DNA from: JAFDZO01 sp044226845
GTDB lineage: Bacteria > Bacteroidota > Ignavibacteria > Tepidaquicellales > Tepidaquicellaceae
DNA: 64,000 nt
Direction of reading: 5' to 3'
NCBI GenBank assembly: GCA_044226845.1
Contig: JBGAGG010000006.1
Location: forward strand, 62,001 to 126,000
The translations under genes and the position numbers were made by a program. Of this stretch, positions 43,328 through 52,889 are shown piece by piece. Position 1 is the first letter of the stretch, and each line of letters begins with the position of its first letter. The notes under the pieces were generated by a model, which saw nothing but the letters and a program-made list of their open reading frames with translations, was not told the origin of the DNA and searched no databases.

Positions 43328-44335
43328 CTACGAAGTTCTCTTCACTTTATATACATAAGTTTTATTTCTGCTCAATATATATTTCGTAAAATAGAAAGTG
43401 TTTTCACGCATATTGCTTATGCTTGTGTAATATATATTCTGCTCTGCAAGAGGGAAGTCAGAATCTCTCTTCAGCTGTGAGCCCGTCCACCGGCTTCCTC
43501 TCATTTTACCGGAAACGGAATCAACGGCAATAAAATAATTATAACTCATGTCGGAGCCTGCGCCGTAAATGAACTTCTGCGATGCGCTATCCGAGCAGAG
43601 GAAATTCCATCCGGCGCCCGTAAAATACGAAAGCATTGTGTTTGTAGTGGTCTTCGTATTTTTATACAGAGTATTGTTCGTCTGAAATTTCCTATAGAGA
43701 GTTTCTTCTGTTTCTATCAGTGTGAGAGAGTCATTATCCAGACGGTAAGTCTTATCATGATATCCTCCTGCAAAAGCCGAGATGTAAATATTGCCGTTAT
43801 CGCTTACAACAAGATTGTAAATATCTTCATCAGGATTTATTGTAAAAGTCGTTACAGTTCCGTTATCATAGAGGTATAATTTATAATTTGTTGATGCAAG
43901 TATTTTTCCCGGCTGAATTATTTTCACGCAGTTCAGATATGTGTTTATAGTATTATCAGGTTTAACGGTCGTTATTGAACCTGCATTAAAAATTTTCAGA
44001 GTACTTCGCGAACCGCCTGTAACTCCTGCAAAAACTACATAAGATGAGCTGTAGGCATCACCGTTACTGCAAAAGAAATTTGCATCCTGAAAATCTACTT
44101 TTGTTCGTATACCGTTATTTATGCGGTACGCTCCGTATGTGTTTGTAAAGTATGCTTCATTTTCAGAGACAATAAAAGACCGGTCTATACTTTCATCGGG
44201 AATGGAATCGACTGCCTGCCATTGAACGGTTGCTTCAGTCTGCGGAGCAACAGGAGAATTTTCTGAACACGATGTAAAAAAAATTGCGGAAGCAAAAATG
44301 AATGTAATTGAGAAATAACGAAATAGGTTTTTCAT
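43328..44335 (-). CDS. Lipoprotein, ~335-residue paralogue family, member 5
   Basis: A 335-residue lipoprotein; lipobox FTSC (Cys23) followed by SENSPVAP. After 'EATVQWQAVDSIPDESIDRSFIVSENEAYFTNTYGAYRINNG' come the family repeats, with 'FCSNGDAYSSSYVVFAGVTGGSRSTLKIFNAG' matching 'FHCGGVEAFDKNNAVFWGS' of member 2. The order of strands is closest to members 2 and 4 (PGKILASTNYKLYLYDNG). Unknown function. Confidence 0.72.
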   Translation of the reverse strand: MKNLFRYFSITFIFASAIFFTSCSENSPVAPQTEATVQWQAVDSIPDESIDRSFIVSENEAYFTNTYGAYRINNGIRTKVDFQDANFFCSNGDAYSSSYVVFAGVTGGSRSTLKIFNAGSITTVKPDNTINTYLNCVKIIQPGKILASTNYKLYLYDNGTVTTFTINPDEDIYNLVVSDNGNIYISAFAGGYHDKTYRLDNDSLTLIETEETLYRKFQTNNTLYKNTKTTTNTMLSYFTGAGWNFLCSDSASQKFIYGAGSDMSYNYFIAVDSVSGKMRGSRWTGSQLKRDSDFPLAEQNIYYTSISNMRENTFYFTKYILSRNKTYVYKVKRTS

Positions 44336-44566
44336 CTTCGGTTGGTTTATTTTATAAAATGCTGCAATTGTGAACTGCTGAATTATAAAATGTAAAAGAT
44401 GAAATATAGGGTGATTTTATTTTAAATAATGATTTTGTAGAACTAAGCTATGCATTAAAGTAGAAAATTACAAGTAAAAATAAATTATGCAAATCCACAG
44501 ATTTTATTTATAATACTTTACCACCTCTTTATAGTTAAATTTAAGGAAGCGGATTCAGAGAATAAA

Positions 44567-46687
44567 CTATTTCACCAGCACCATCTTTCTTGTCTCAGAA
44601 AAATTATCTGTTTCAAGCTTATAAAAATATATTCCGCTTGTTAATGCAGAAGCGTTAAAATCATATTTATAACTTCCTGCGGATAAATTTTCATTTACAA
44701 GATTTGCAATATCTCTTCCGAGTAAATCGAACACTTTTAATTTCACAAAACTTTTTTGCGGGAGAGAAAATTCTATATTTGTATTAGGATTGAATGGGTT
44801 CGGATAATTTTGGGAAAGATAAAATTTATCGGGGAGTTTAGATGAAATTTGTGCTACGAAAACACTTCCGCCTGTAGTTGTTTTGAGTATGGTCTCACCT
44901 TCGCCAGCTGCCCAACCTGTATTTGGGTTAATGAAACTCAAAGCATTTAAATAATGTGAATAGTAAGGAAAATCATGAAACCAGTTAGAACCTCCATTAG
45001 TTGTTTTTAAAATTCTTCCGATACCATAAGCATTTGCAGCGCAAAATCCTGTAAGCGAGTTTACAAAATTTATGGAATTCATCTGATAGAATTCCTGAGA
45101 GAACTGTGTTTCCCAGTTTGCACCACTATTAGTAGTTTTAAAAATATTATAATCATTGTAAGCCCAACCGGTAGTGGAATTTATAAAATAGATTTTACCT
45201 GCAGGTAGAGAAGTGCTGGATGTGAACCAATTGACTCCACCATTTGTAGTTTTATATAATGAAGTGCCGGCAAGGTATCCGGTGTTTATGTCAGTAAAAT
45301 AAGCGCTATTCAATAATGAAGAAGGGGGATTTATCATATTCCAGTTTAAACCGGAATTAGTAGTTTTAAATATAGCGCCTCCAAATACGTACCAGGTATT
45401 TGCAGACACAAAAAAAGCAGATATAAAGGAATAAGCATTGTAAGTGTTTTTTATCCATGTAGCTCCTCCATTAGTAGTTGTTGAAAAAAAATTATCGCTC
45501 ATGATAGCCCCAGTATTTTCATCTTTGAACTTAACACTCCGATAGGTGTTAATTGAATCAATTTTTTGCCATGAATTACCACCATCAGTAGATTTCATTA
45601 ATTGAGCATGCATCAGCGACCACCCTGTTAATGAATTTACAAAACAAATATCTGTTACAAATGAGTGCTTATTATATGCTTTGCTCAGCTCACTCCAATT
45701 ATTTCCTTTGTCAGTAGTTTTTAATATACCTCCATATTTTCCTGCGGAAATACCGGTAGAATCATTCAGAAATTTTACTGAGTTAACTAAAACTCCTGTT
45801 GAGTTATAATTATATGTTTTTATCCAGTCAGCTCCTGAGTTTGAAGTAGTGTATATTTCACCAGAAGAAAGGCACCATCCCGTATTTTCATCAGTAAACG
45901 CATAGTCATCAATGGTGAATAGCGGATTCCCTATAGTTAAAAAGTTAATTCCGCCATTGGTTGTTTTTCTGATTTTACTTCCCGAAACATACCACCCGGT
46001 GTTTTCATTAATAAAATAAGGTTTGTAAAAAATATCAAAGACCGAAACAGTTAGTTGCAGCCATGTACTGCCTGCATCAGTTGTTTTATAATAATAATTA
46101 TTTTCGTATCCTCCTATCCACCCTGTATTTTCATTTAGAAAGAACAATGATTGCAAAGAATCGTTTGTTGAATTTATTCTATAAACTTCCCAGTTAATCC
46201 CGCTATTAGTTGTTTTATAAATACCGTAGCCATTGTCTTTACTGGTATAACAATAGCCTGTGCTGTTGTTAATAAAAACTATTTTATTTATATCATTACG
46301 AAATCTGTCGGCAATAAAAATTGAATCCCAAGTATTACCGGCATTGGTTGATTTCATTATAAAAAATCTGTTGGTATACGCAAAAATTTTTCCGGTTGAA
46401 TATAAAATATAAATGTTATTTACATTTGTTGAATACATACTTAACGCACTATAATATACAGAATCTTTTACAGGCAGAATATTGCTGACACTCCAGTTAA
46501 CTCCATTATTAGTGGATTTCACAAATGCTCCTCCAACTTCACTAATTGCATAAATTGTGCTTCCATTTACTAATACAGCATCCGAAAGAGTATTACTACA
46601 TGGCTTTGGGTTCTGCCAGAACCAACCCGTCTGAGCAATTCCTAATTTAAATGTAAGGAGAAGTAAAACTAAAATTACTTTCTTCAT
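44567..46687 (-). CDS. T9SS-sorted YCF48/BNR propeller protein, twin 1
   Basis: A 706-residue secreted protein with signal peptide MKKVILVLLLLTFKLGIAQ. It has about 14 Asp-box units (STNNGVNW, TTNSGINW, TTDAGSTW, TTNGGATW...) and 'FINENTGW' blade strands, then a sorting domain (LSQNYPNPFNPNT...IEFSL, ending RKMVLVK). It lies 4 bases after the similar gene at 46692. Both ends are almost identical to that twin while the middle is diverged. Confidence 0.9.
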   Translation of the reverse strand: MKKVILVLLLLTFKLGIAQTGWFWQNPKPCSNTLSDAVLVNGSTIYAISEVGGAFVKSTNNGVNWSVSNILPVKDSVYYSALSMYSTNVNNIYILYSTGKIFAYTNRFFIMKSTNAGNTWDSIFIADRFRNDINKIVFINNSTGYCYTSKDNGYGIYKTTNSGINWEVYRINSTNDSLQSLFFLNENTGWIGGYENNYYYKTTDAGSTWLQLTVSVFDIFYKPYFINENTGWYVSGSKIRKTTNGGINFLTIGNPLFTIDDYAFTDENTGWCLSSGEIYTTSNSGADWIKTYNYNSTGVLVNSVKFLNDSTGISAGKYGGILKTTDKGNNWSELSKAYNKHSFVTDICFVNSLTGWSLMHAQLMKSTDGGNSWQKIDSINTYRSVKFKDENTGAIMSDNFFSTTTNGGATWIKNTYNAYSFISAFFVSANTWYVFGGAIFKTTNSGLNWNMINPPSSLLNSAYFTDINTGYLAGTSLYKTTNGGVNWFTSSTSLPAGKIYFINSTTGWAYNDYNIFKTTNSGANWETQFSQEFYQMNSINFVNSLTGFCAANAYGIGRILKTTNGGSNWFHDFPYYSHYLNALSFINPNTGWAAGEGETILKTTTGGSVFVAQISSKLPDKFYLSQNYPNPFNPNTNIEFSLPQKSFVKLKVFDLLGRDIANLVNENLSAGSYKYDFNASALTSGIYFYKLETDNFSETRKMVLVK

Positions 46688-46691
46688 AAAA

Positions 46692-48863
46692 TTATTTTAT
46701 TAAAACCATCTTTCTTGTCTCTGAAAAATTTTCTGTTTCGAGCTTATAAAAATATATTCCGCTTGGTAATGCTGATGCGTTAAAATCATATTTATAACTT
46801 CCTGCGGATAAATTTTCATTTACTAAATTTGCAATTTCTCTTCCGAGCAAATCAAATACTTTCAGCTTTACAAAACTTTTTTGCGGGAGAGAAAATTCTA
46901 TATTTGTATTCGGGTTGAAAGGATTAGGATAATTTTGTGATAGATAAAATTTATCGGGCAGGGAAGTGCTTATCTGCTGTATGCCGATTGTGCCGCCGGT
47001 AGTGGTCTTTAAAATAGTTTCATTATTACCGCAAACCCAACCGGTATTTTCATTTATAAAATGTAGTGCATTTAACTCTGAGTAATCTACACTGCTTTCC
47101 TGCAGCCAGGTTTCGCCCTTATTGGTTGTTTTCAACAACACACCAAGACCGTTACCGCCGCCTGCTGCCCAACCTGTGTTATCATTTATAAATTGAAATT
47201 TCTTCAAGCTCATATATTGCCACAAGGTTTTCTTTTTTGTAAAGGTTTGTCCGGCGTTGGTAGTTTTATATAATCCTGAATCAAGACTTACAAATCCTGT
47301 ATTCTCATTTATAAAGTACAGGTTATAAACCGGAGTATCAAAAAATTGATGTAAAAATTCCCATGTAATTCCGCCATCATATGAACGCTGCAATCCCGCA
47401 TAATAGGTAGAAAAAACCAGTTTAGAATTTACGAAATGCAATTTTGACTGGGCGTTAACTTCAGGGCGCGTGCTGTGTGTTATCCAGTTAGCTCCGGCGT
47501 TTGTTGAACGCATCAGAAGAGCTCCTTCAAAAGGGTAAAACTGCATGTAAGCTGTGTCATTTTTAAAATAGGGGAAGTCGTTGTAACTTTCATTGAATGC
47601 AATAGCCGTCCAGTTTAATCCTCCGTTCGTTGTTCTTGTTATACCTCCCACCCCTGCAGAAATTCCTGTGCTTGCATTTAAAAATTTTATTTTATCAGGA
47701 TAATTTCCTGTTAAAAAGCGTGTCCAGTTGGCTCCGCTGTTAGTAGTTTTATAAGCTCCGTTACTCCAGCCTACGCACCAGCCGGTATTATTATCTAAGA
47801 AAAAAATATCTTCAATATTATCAGGGTAGGTGAAAAGTGCAGGGAAACAAGATTCACGTTTATTTACCCAGTTTGTTCCTCCGTTAGAAGTTGTAAGTAT
47901 CTTTCCATACTTGCCTACAGCAATTCCGTCGAGATTATTAGCTGAAAGAGAAAAGCCGGCATAATCCTGCTCACTAAAAAGTGACTGCCAGTTTTCACCG
48001 CCGTTAGTTGTTTTATACACACTGCTGCCGTATGCATAGCCGGTAAATTCATTTAAGAAAAAAATTTTTCCATTATAGAATGAAAACCCTTTTGCAATCC
48101 AGTTAGTACCGCCATTGGTGGTTTTATATGAGCCGGGATACAATCCGGAAATCCATCCTGTGTTTTCATTTAAAAAAAATGAATGTGTCCAGTGCTCAAA
48201 TTCCGGCATAGTTGGGATAGCCAAAGTAGCTGTTGACCAGCTAAGTCCGGCGTTTGTAGTCTTGTAATAATTTTTATCGCGCTTGCTTCCTATCCATCCT
48301 GTGTTCTCATTTAAGAAAAAGAAATTTGTAAGCGAATCATTTCCGTTAATAGAAAATCTTGTCCAGCTTCCTCCGGAATTTGTTGTTTTGTATATCTCCG
48401 GAGTTTGATCATACGTGCTGCACAAAAACCCTGTGTTATTGTTAATGAATTTTAATGAGAATGAATTAAAATAATTCATGTCCGGTACGTCTGTAATACT
48501 CCACGTCTCGCCTTCATCAGTGCTTTTAAGTATTTTATTGATTCGCTTTTCCGAAGATGTCTTATAATCGTATGCCGAATACAAAATATATATAACGCCT
48601 GAGTTTAAAACGTTGATGGAATTCATATCCACTAAATATTTTGCCTCTGCAGGTATAACATTTTTCACGCTCCATGTTAAACCTTTATCAGTTGATTTCA
48701 TTATTGAGCATCCGCGTATAACAGCAATGGCAGTATTTGCATTAATGAATTTGACTTCGTTGATGTTCATTCCCTGCGGTTTCGGATTCTGCCAGAACCA
48801 TCCGGTTTGTGCCAATGATAACTTGAAAGTAAGGAGAAGTAATATTAAAATTATTTTTTTCAT
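46692..48863 (-). CDS. T9SS-sorted YCF48/BNR propeller protein, twin 2
   Basis: A 723-residue secreted protein with signal peptide MKKIILILLLLTFKLSLAQ, followed by TGWFWQNPKPQ. It has about 15 Asp-box-like units and a sorting domain (LSQNYPNPFNPNTNIEFSLP, ending RKMVLIK). Compared with twin 1, the last ~85 codons and first ~25 codons are nearly identical at DNA level, whereas the propeller region differs. It is the upstream gene of the pair, so both are probably in one transcript. Confidence 0.9.
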   Translation of the reverse strand: MKKIILILLLLTFKLSLAQTGWFWQNPKPQGMNINEVKFINANTAIAVIRGCSIMKSTDKGLTWSVKNVIPAEAKYLVDMNSINVLNSGVIYILYSAYDYKTSSEKRINKILKSTDEGETWSITDVPDMNYFNSFSLKFINNNTGFLCSTYDQTPEIYKTTNSGGSWTRFSINGNDSLTNFFFLNENTGWIGSKRDKNYYKTTNAGLSWSTATLAIPTMPEFEHWTHSFFLNENTGWISGLYPGSYKTTNGGTNWIAKGFSFYNGKIFFLNEFTGYAYGSSVYKTTNGGENWQSLFSEQDYAGFSLSANNLDGIAVGKYGKILTTSNGGTNWVNKRESCFPALFTYPDNIEDIFFLDNNTGWCVGWSNGAYKTTNSGANWTRFLTGNYPDKIKFLNASTGISAGVGGITRTTNGGLNWTAIAFNESYNDFPYFKNDTAYMQFYPFEGALLMRSTNAGANWITHSTRPEVNAQSKLHFVNSKLVFSTYYAGLQRSYDGGITWEFLHQFFDTPVYNLYFINENTGFVSLDSGLYKTTNAGQTFTKKKTLWQYMSLKKFQFINDNTGWAAGGGNGLGVLLKTTNKGETWLQESSVDYSELNALHFINENTGWVCGNNETILKTTTGGTIGIQQISTSLPDKFYLSQNYPNPFNPNTNIEFSLPQKSFVKLKVFDLLGREIANLVNENLSAGSYKYDFNASALPSGIYFYKLETENFSETRKMVLIK

Positions 48864-48941
48864 AGCCTGATTTATAGAAGAAATTACGAGTAATACAATA
48901 ACATATATATGTAAAAAAACATCTCGATTAGGTTGCAGTGG

Positions 48942-49517
48942 TTACCTTGGATTCAAACAAAACGAAAACCCTAATTTAAATTGAAGCAATGAAATGTTTT
49001 CAGCCTGGCCTTTCCCTAAAAAAATTCTGTACTCAAGCGCAGATGTAATTTTCATATTATTGCCGGGCAGATAATTAAAACCGGGACCGAAAAGAATGCC
49101 TATGTATCCGCCTCCGGCTTGTTTATTAACTGCTGCCAGCCATACGCCTCCGCCTGCCTTTACAAAAAACTGTCCTTCGTTTACACGCGCAAGATTATTC
49201 TGGAGCTTCATGTACGCATCCAGTGAAATGAACTGATATGGATTATCTTTAGTGTGCGTAGCTCCGCCATAATATTCAGTCAGGGTGCCTGTCTGCTTTG
49301 CAAAGTCAAGCTCGCCGCCAAGTACTATTGATTCACTGACTGTGTGGTCAACGTTTATGTTAAAATTAAATCCTGCTTTATGCGTGCTGCTGAAATCCTT
49401 TGATGCAACAGGAATGCTAAGCCCTGCCATAAAGCCGAGATTTGTTTTATTCACTCCCTGTGAAAAAAGAAGCGAGGGGAGCAGTAGGATTAAGAAAAAT
49501 ACTGTGATGCTTTTCAT
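48942..49517 (-). CDS. Small outer-membrane beta-barrel protein
   Basis: A 191-residue barrel with signal peptide (ending LLFSQG), 'LGFMAGLSIPVAS' first strand, 'GVNKTNLG...', 'FFVKAGGGVWLAAV', 'KITSALEYRIFLG' and terminal 'LQFKLGFSFCLNPR'. The C-terminus carries CLNPR after the last aromatic residue, unlike its paralogues. Its ATG directly follows the stop of the gene at 49518 (TAA-ATG), so it is co-translated with that lipoprotein. Confidence 0.72.
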   Translation of the reverse strand: MKSITVFFLILLLPSLLFSQGVNKTNLGFMAGLSIPVASKDFSSTHKAGFNFNINVDHTVSESIVLGGELDFAKQTGTLTEYYGGATHTKDNPYQFISLDAYMKLQNNLARVNEGQFFVKAGGGVWLAAVNKQAGGGYIGILFGPGFNYLPGNNMKITSALEYRIFLGKGQAENISLLQFKLGFSFCLNPR

Positions 49518-50492
49518 TTAGTCAACATAAAATTCGTAAGCGCATCTGATATAAAATTTTCTGAAATCCCTTACATCAGATTCGATCGAATTGAGTAAAT
49601 TGTTTTCATTATAGGTATAAATTATTGTTTCAGATACTTCCCGGGGTGAAATTCTTTTTTCACCTCCCGCTTCCCTGACCATAACCCTCATTTGTATTCT
49701 GTTATTCTTCGTAATGAAAAATTCCGAGCGGTACTTATTGGTGCATTTGATTGTATCTATAACAGAGCTGCCGATATTTCCTTCAGAATGATTTACTGTA
49801 TATGTTCCCAATAAGAATTTTGATGAGTACTCAAACAATCTGTTATCTTTATCAAAGTCGGCATAGTATTGCAGATAATATCTATCATAGGTGTTAAATG
49901 TTGTTATTATGAGCAGCTGATTATTTTCTCCTGCATATTCAAAAATATAATCCTTAGGAAATTGTGACCCGGCTCCTATGATAATTTCAGCAATCTGTTT
50001 ATCTTTATAGATAAATTTATAGTATGAAAAAGTTCTCTTAGATGTGGCGTCTGTACCAGTTATTTCAATAAGGCGGTTTGCATTATCATAGATAAAATTT
50101 AGTTTGCATTTATAATCTTTAGGAAAAATAGGTGTGTACTCTTCGATTAATCCGTTCCTGTTAATTTTTATATTTGCATATTCAATTTTAGCCGAGTCTT
50201 CGCCGTAGTCCAGAGTTAATCTTACTTCTTTAACTTTGTTCTGTTTATAATCAATTTGTTCCTGCTTCATAGATTCATTAAATAAAAATATATCGCGTAT
50301 AACCATCGCACCATCATAATTAAAAAATATATCACTGCTCATTAGTTCATGATACATGCTGTAATTCTGAACAGTGATTTCATTGTTTGAAGAGTACACC
50401 CTCTCAAACTTTAATTCTTCCATCTGCTGCGTGCATGAATAAAATATTGATGATGTAAGGGTAATTAATATCAGAGCAAAAATGTTTTTCAT
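49518..50492 (-). CDS. YD-like lipoprotein
   Basis: A 324-residue lipoprotein; lipobox FYSC (Cys20) followed by TQQMEEL. It contains 'YKQNKVKEVRLTLDYGEDSAKIEYANIKINRNGLIEEY' and 'FIYDNANRLIEITG', the same segments as the secreted YD-like array at 58-64 kb (KQNKVKEVYV at 62592), and ends YEFYVD like that array's conserved tail. It is therefore a lipid-anchored member of that family. It abuts the downstream OM-barrel gene. Confidence 0.72.
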   Translation of the reverse strand: MKNIFALILITLTSSIFYSCTQQMEELKFERVYSSNNEITVQNYSMYHELMSSDIFFNYDGAMVIRDIFLFNESMKQEQIDYKQNKVKEVRLTLDYGEDSAKIEYANIKINRNGLIEEYTPIFPKDYKCKLNFIYDNANRLIEITGTDATSKRTFSYYKFIYKDKQIAEIIIGAGSQFPKDYIFEYAGENNQLLIITTFNTYDRYYLQYYADFDKDNRLFEYSSKFLLGTYTVNHSEGNIGSSVIDTIKCTNKYRSEFFITKNNRIQMRVMVREAGGEKRISPREVSETIIYTYNENNLLNSIESDVRDFRKFYIRCAYEFYVD

Positions 50493-50517
50493 TTTTTATT
50501 TGAAAGAAATTAATTTT

Positions 50518-51939
50518 TTATTTTCTTTTTAGTTTTATTTTCCAGATTTCGTTTTCAGGCAGAGTAAATGTCATATATAAATTTCCTCTTTCAAAATTAA
50601 ATGCCCCTTCAAGCGGTTCCCGAATTCCTGTAGAATACAGTTCGGGTTTGAAAACTATTCTATCAAAACTTGTTCTGAATTTTCCAAAGGCATAAATTTC
50701 GATATTATTTGTTCCTGCAATCTGTTTAAGCAAAGGATTTGTAATATTGCCCGATGCGAACCAGGCTGAATTATCCGCTTCATCAGTACGGATAAGCAGC
50801 TTATTATCATAGGTAAAAAGACCGATGGAATTATTTATCAATACAGGGTTCATTACATTGCCATTACTGTAGTGGTATTGCGACCAGGTATATCCTCCGT
50901 CAGTGGTTTTAAATGCAGGTGTAAAGCCGGTATTCTCGTTTATAAAAATCATATTGTAAATATTTTTATCACTGATTTTATTCCACGTTTTACCTCCGTC
51001 TATAGTTTTAAATAAAACAGATGGCATATTGTATTGGATATCAAGATGACCGGAAGCCCAGCCGATATTTTGGTTGATAAAATAATATTCACTCTGGTGA
51101 AAGGTCTCATTTGTAAACGGATAACTTATCCAGCTTACACCTCCATCGGAAGTAGTAACAAACTCGAATGTATTATTGCTCTTAAGATAATTAAAGCCGC
51201 GGCCGTTCATCTCATCCTGAAAAGTTATATTTATATAGGTGACTTTTTTATTAAAGACAGGAACCCATGCTTTACCGCCGTTAGTGGTTTTAAAAATTTT
51301 AGTGTAGCCGGTATAATTTTCTTCCATTACAAATCCTGTGGATTCATTCAGGAAAAAAATATCTCCATTATGGTAATTGCTGTTCTGCGCTGCAAGGAAT
51401 ACAGGCATAGTATCGTTAACTGCAAACCAGCTCTGCCCTCTGTTGCCTGACTTATACAGCTTTGCCTTATAAGGCCACTGACCTCCGTACAAAGTGTACA
51501 ATATATTTTCATCTATAGGGAAAAATTCTCTTGCATCAAACTCACCGCCCGGGAAATAGTTCAGGTTCCAGTTTCTTCCGCCGTCACCGGAAATGTAAAG
51601 CAGATTACGGAAGGGTGCAAACCCTGTGCTGCCGATAAATTTCGGATGGAAGCCGTATTCTCTCGGAAGGTTCTGGCTGTACTCAATAAATTTATCGGCT
51701 CCGAAAGAAACGTCTAACTTACCAAGATTACGGGCATCCATATCACCGTATGACATGAAGAGCTGCTTAAGCTCAGACGACTCGCCTGATGCCGGAGCAG
51801 AAACAAGCTGAACTCTGTCAACTGACCAGCTACCTGAAAAAGGAGATGCAGGCTCAGTACCTACCGTGCTGTCATTATTACATGAAAAAAATATAGAGGA
51901 AGAGATAAACAGTAGCGCGAAAAATGAAACAGATTTCAT
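50518..51939 (-). CDS. Propeller lipoprotein with Asp-box units, no T9SS domain
   Basis: A 473-residue lipoprotein; lipobox FFSC (Cys20) followed by NNDSTVG. It has about six Asp-box units (SGDGGRNW, SGNRGQSW, TTNGGKAW, TSDGGVSW, TIDGGKTW, TTDGGYTW) but no C-terminal sorting domain, ending ENEIWKIKLKRK. This is the surface propeller fold of the T9SS genes on a lipid anchor instead. It lies 25 bases upstream of the YD-like lipoprotein. Confidence 0.82.
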   Translation of the reverse strand: MKSVSFFALLFISSSIFFSCNNDSTVGTEPASPFSGSWSVDRVQLVSAPASGESSELKQLFMSYGDMDARNLGKLDVSFGADKFIEYSQNLPREYGFHPKFIGSTGFAPFRNLLYISGDGGRNWNLNYFPGGEFDAREFFPIDENILYTLYGGQWPYKAKLYKSGNRGQSWFAVNDTMPVFLAAQNSNYHNGDIFFLNESTGFVMEENYTGYTKIFKTTNGGKAWVPVFNKKVTYINITFQDEMNGRGFNYLKSNNTFEFVTTSDGGVSWISYPFTNETFHQSEYYFINQNIGWASGHLDIQYNMPSVLFKTIDGGKTWNKISDKNIYNMIFINENTGFTPAFKTTDGGYTWSQYHYSNGNVMNPVLINNSIGLFTYDNKLLIRTDEADNSAWFASGNITNPLLKQIAGTNNIEIYAFGKFRTSFDRIVFKPELYSTGIREPLEGAFNFERGNLYMTFTLPENEIWKIKLKRK

Positions 51940-52059
51940 TTTGATTTTTTTTAGTGCCGGTTTTAAAGTGGTAGGAAGTATCCGCTAAGGTATGATTTAT
52001 GTTTAAGATAAATTAATTCAAAAAAAGTATTACAGCAAGTTAGAAATAAAAATCAATTT

Positions 52060-52659
52060 TTAAAATTTATAATTAATACCTATTGCAGGTGAAAAATATG
52101 AGTAATAGATAAGATCTGTGTCATCTCCTTCACGTAATCCGGAGCCAAATTTTACCCGAGCACTTTCCATTTCCTTTTTATGATAAGAAAAATTTTTGGT
52201 GCCAAGCTCAAAGTTTATTCCCGTCTTTTCATTTATTTTATATTCAACTCCACCTCCGACGGAAAAATAAAGCCCTGCCGAGCTTCCGCCGAAGCTTGAA
52301 AAATTCGGTCCTGCCGCTACGCGCGCATAGGGAGAAATTTTATTCATGCTGAACTTTGCAGTGAGTGATGCATTGGGAGTATAAAAATTTTGTTCAACAG
52401 CATAAGAGTACATTGCGCCGATACCCAATAGCAGGCCATCGCTGATGTAGTAATTCAATCTTGCCTCTGCTCCGAACATATTGAACGGGTCGCCGTTGAG
52501 ATGAAGTCCGCTAATAAACTGCGCTTCAAAATCTTTATTGTTATTAGGAGTTAATTTTTGTGAGGAATTATCCTGCTGTGAATAAGAAGGTAAGGAAATA
52601 ATAAAAGAAATTATAACACAAAATATAATAAGGGATAGAGGAAGAAGTCTGAGTTTCAT
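52060..52659 (-). CDS. Small outer-membrane beta-barrel protein
   Basis: A 199-residue barrel with an N-terminal signal (MKLRLLPLSLIIFCVIISFIISLPSYSQ). Strands include 'FGAEARLNYYISDGLLLGIGAMYSY', 'NKISPYARVAAGPNF' and 'GLYFSVGGGVEYKI', ending 'FSPAIGINYKF'. It is the most divergent of the five barrels. Downstream 'AGFNYLP'-type landmarks are missing, so only the fold is called. Confidence 0.72.
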   Translation of the reverse strand: MKLRLLPLSLIIFCVIISFIISLPSYSQQDNSSQKLTPNNNKDFEAQFISGLHLNGDPFNMFGAEARLNYYISDGLLLGIGAMYSYAVEQNFYTPNASLTAKFSMNKISPYARVAAGPNFSSFGGSSAGLYFSVGGGVEYKINEKTGINFELGTKNFSYHKKEMESARVKFGSGLREGDDTDLIYYSYFSPAIGINYKF

Positions 52660-52761
52660 TAGACGAGCTTATTTTAAAGAAATCACTTCTTGATTAAATA
52701 ACTGATTATTAAATATAACTCAATGAAAATTAATTTGTTCCGTAAATTGAATGTGGAGTGC

Positions 52762-52877
52762 GGGGGGCGCCCTCTGATTCGCTGAAAGCGAATCAGAGCA
52801 TTGCAGAATAAATTTTTGCTGAAAGCAAAAATTTACTCTGCGATGCGTCCCGATGAAATCGGGACAGGGCGCCCCCC
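52762..52877. repeat. 116-nt element able to fold into a complete four-way junction
   Basis: Outer stem GGGGGGCGCCCT (52762-52773) / AGGGCGCCCCCC (52866-52877), 12 bp perfect. Inside: hairpin 1 with TCTGATTCGCT arms (52773-52797, sharing base 52773 with the outer stem), hairpin 2 with 23-base arms and two imperfect pairs (52798-52846), and hairpin 3 GTCCCGAT/ATCGGGAC (52847-52865). All three loops are the trinucleotide GAA, and no unpaired base separates the stems. It lies 12 bases downstream of the stop of the barrel gene at 52890. It may be a nested composite of palindromic repeats or a structured RNA. Confidence 0.85.
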
Positions 52878-52889
52878 CAACTAACAATG

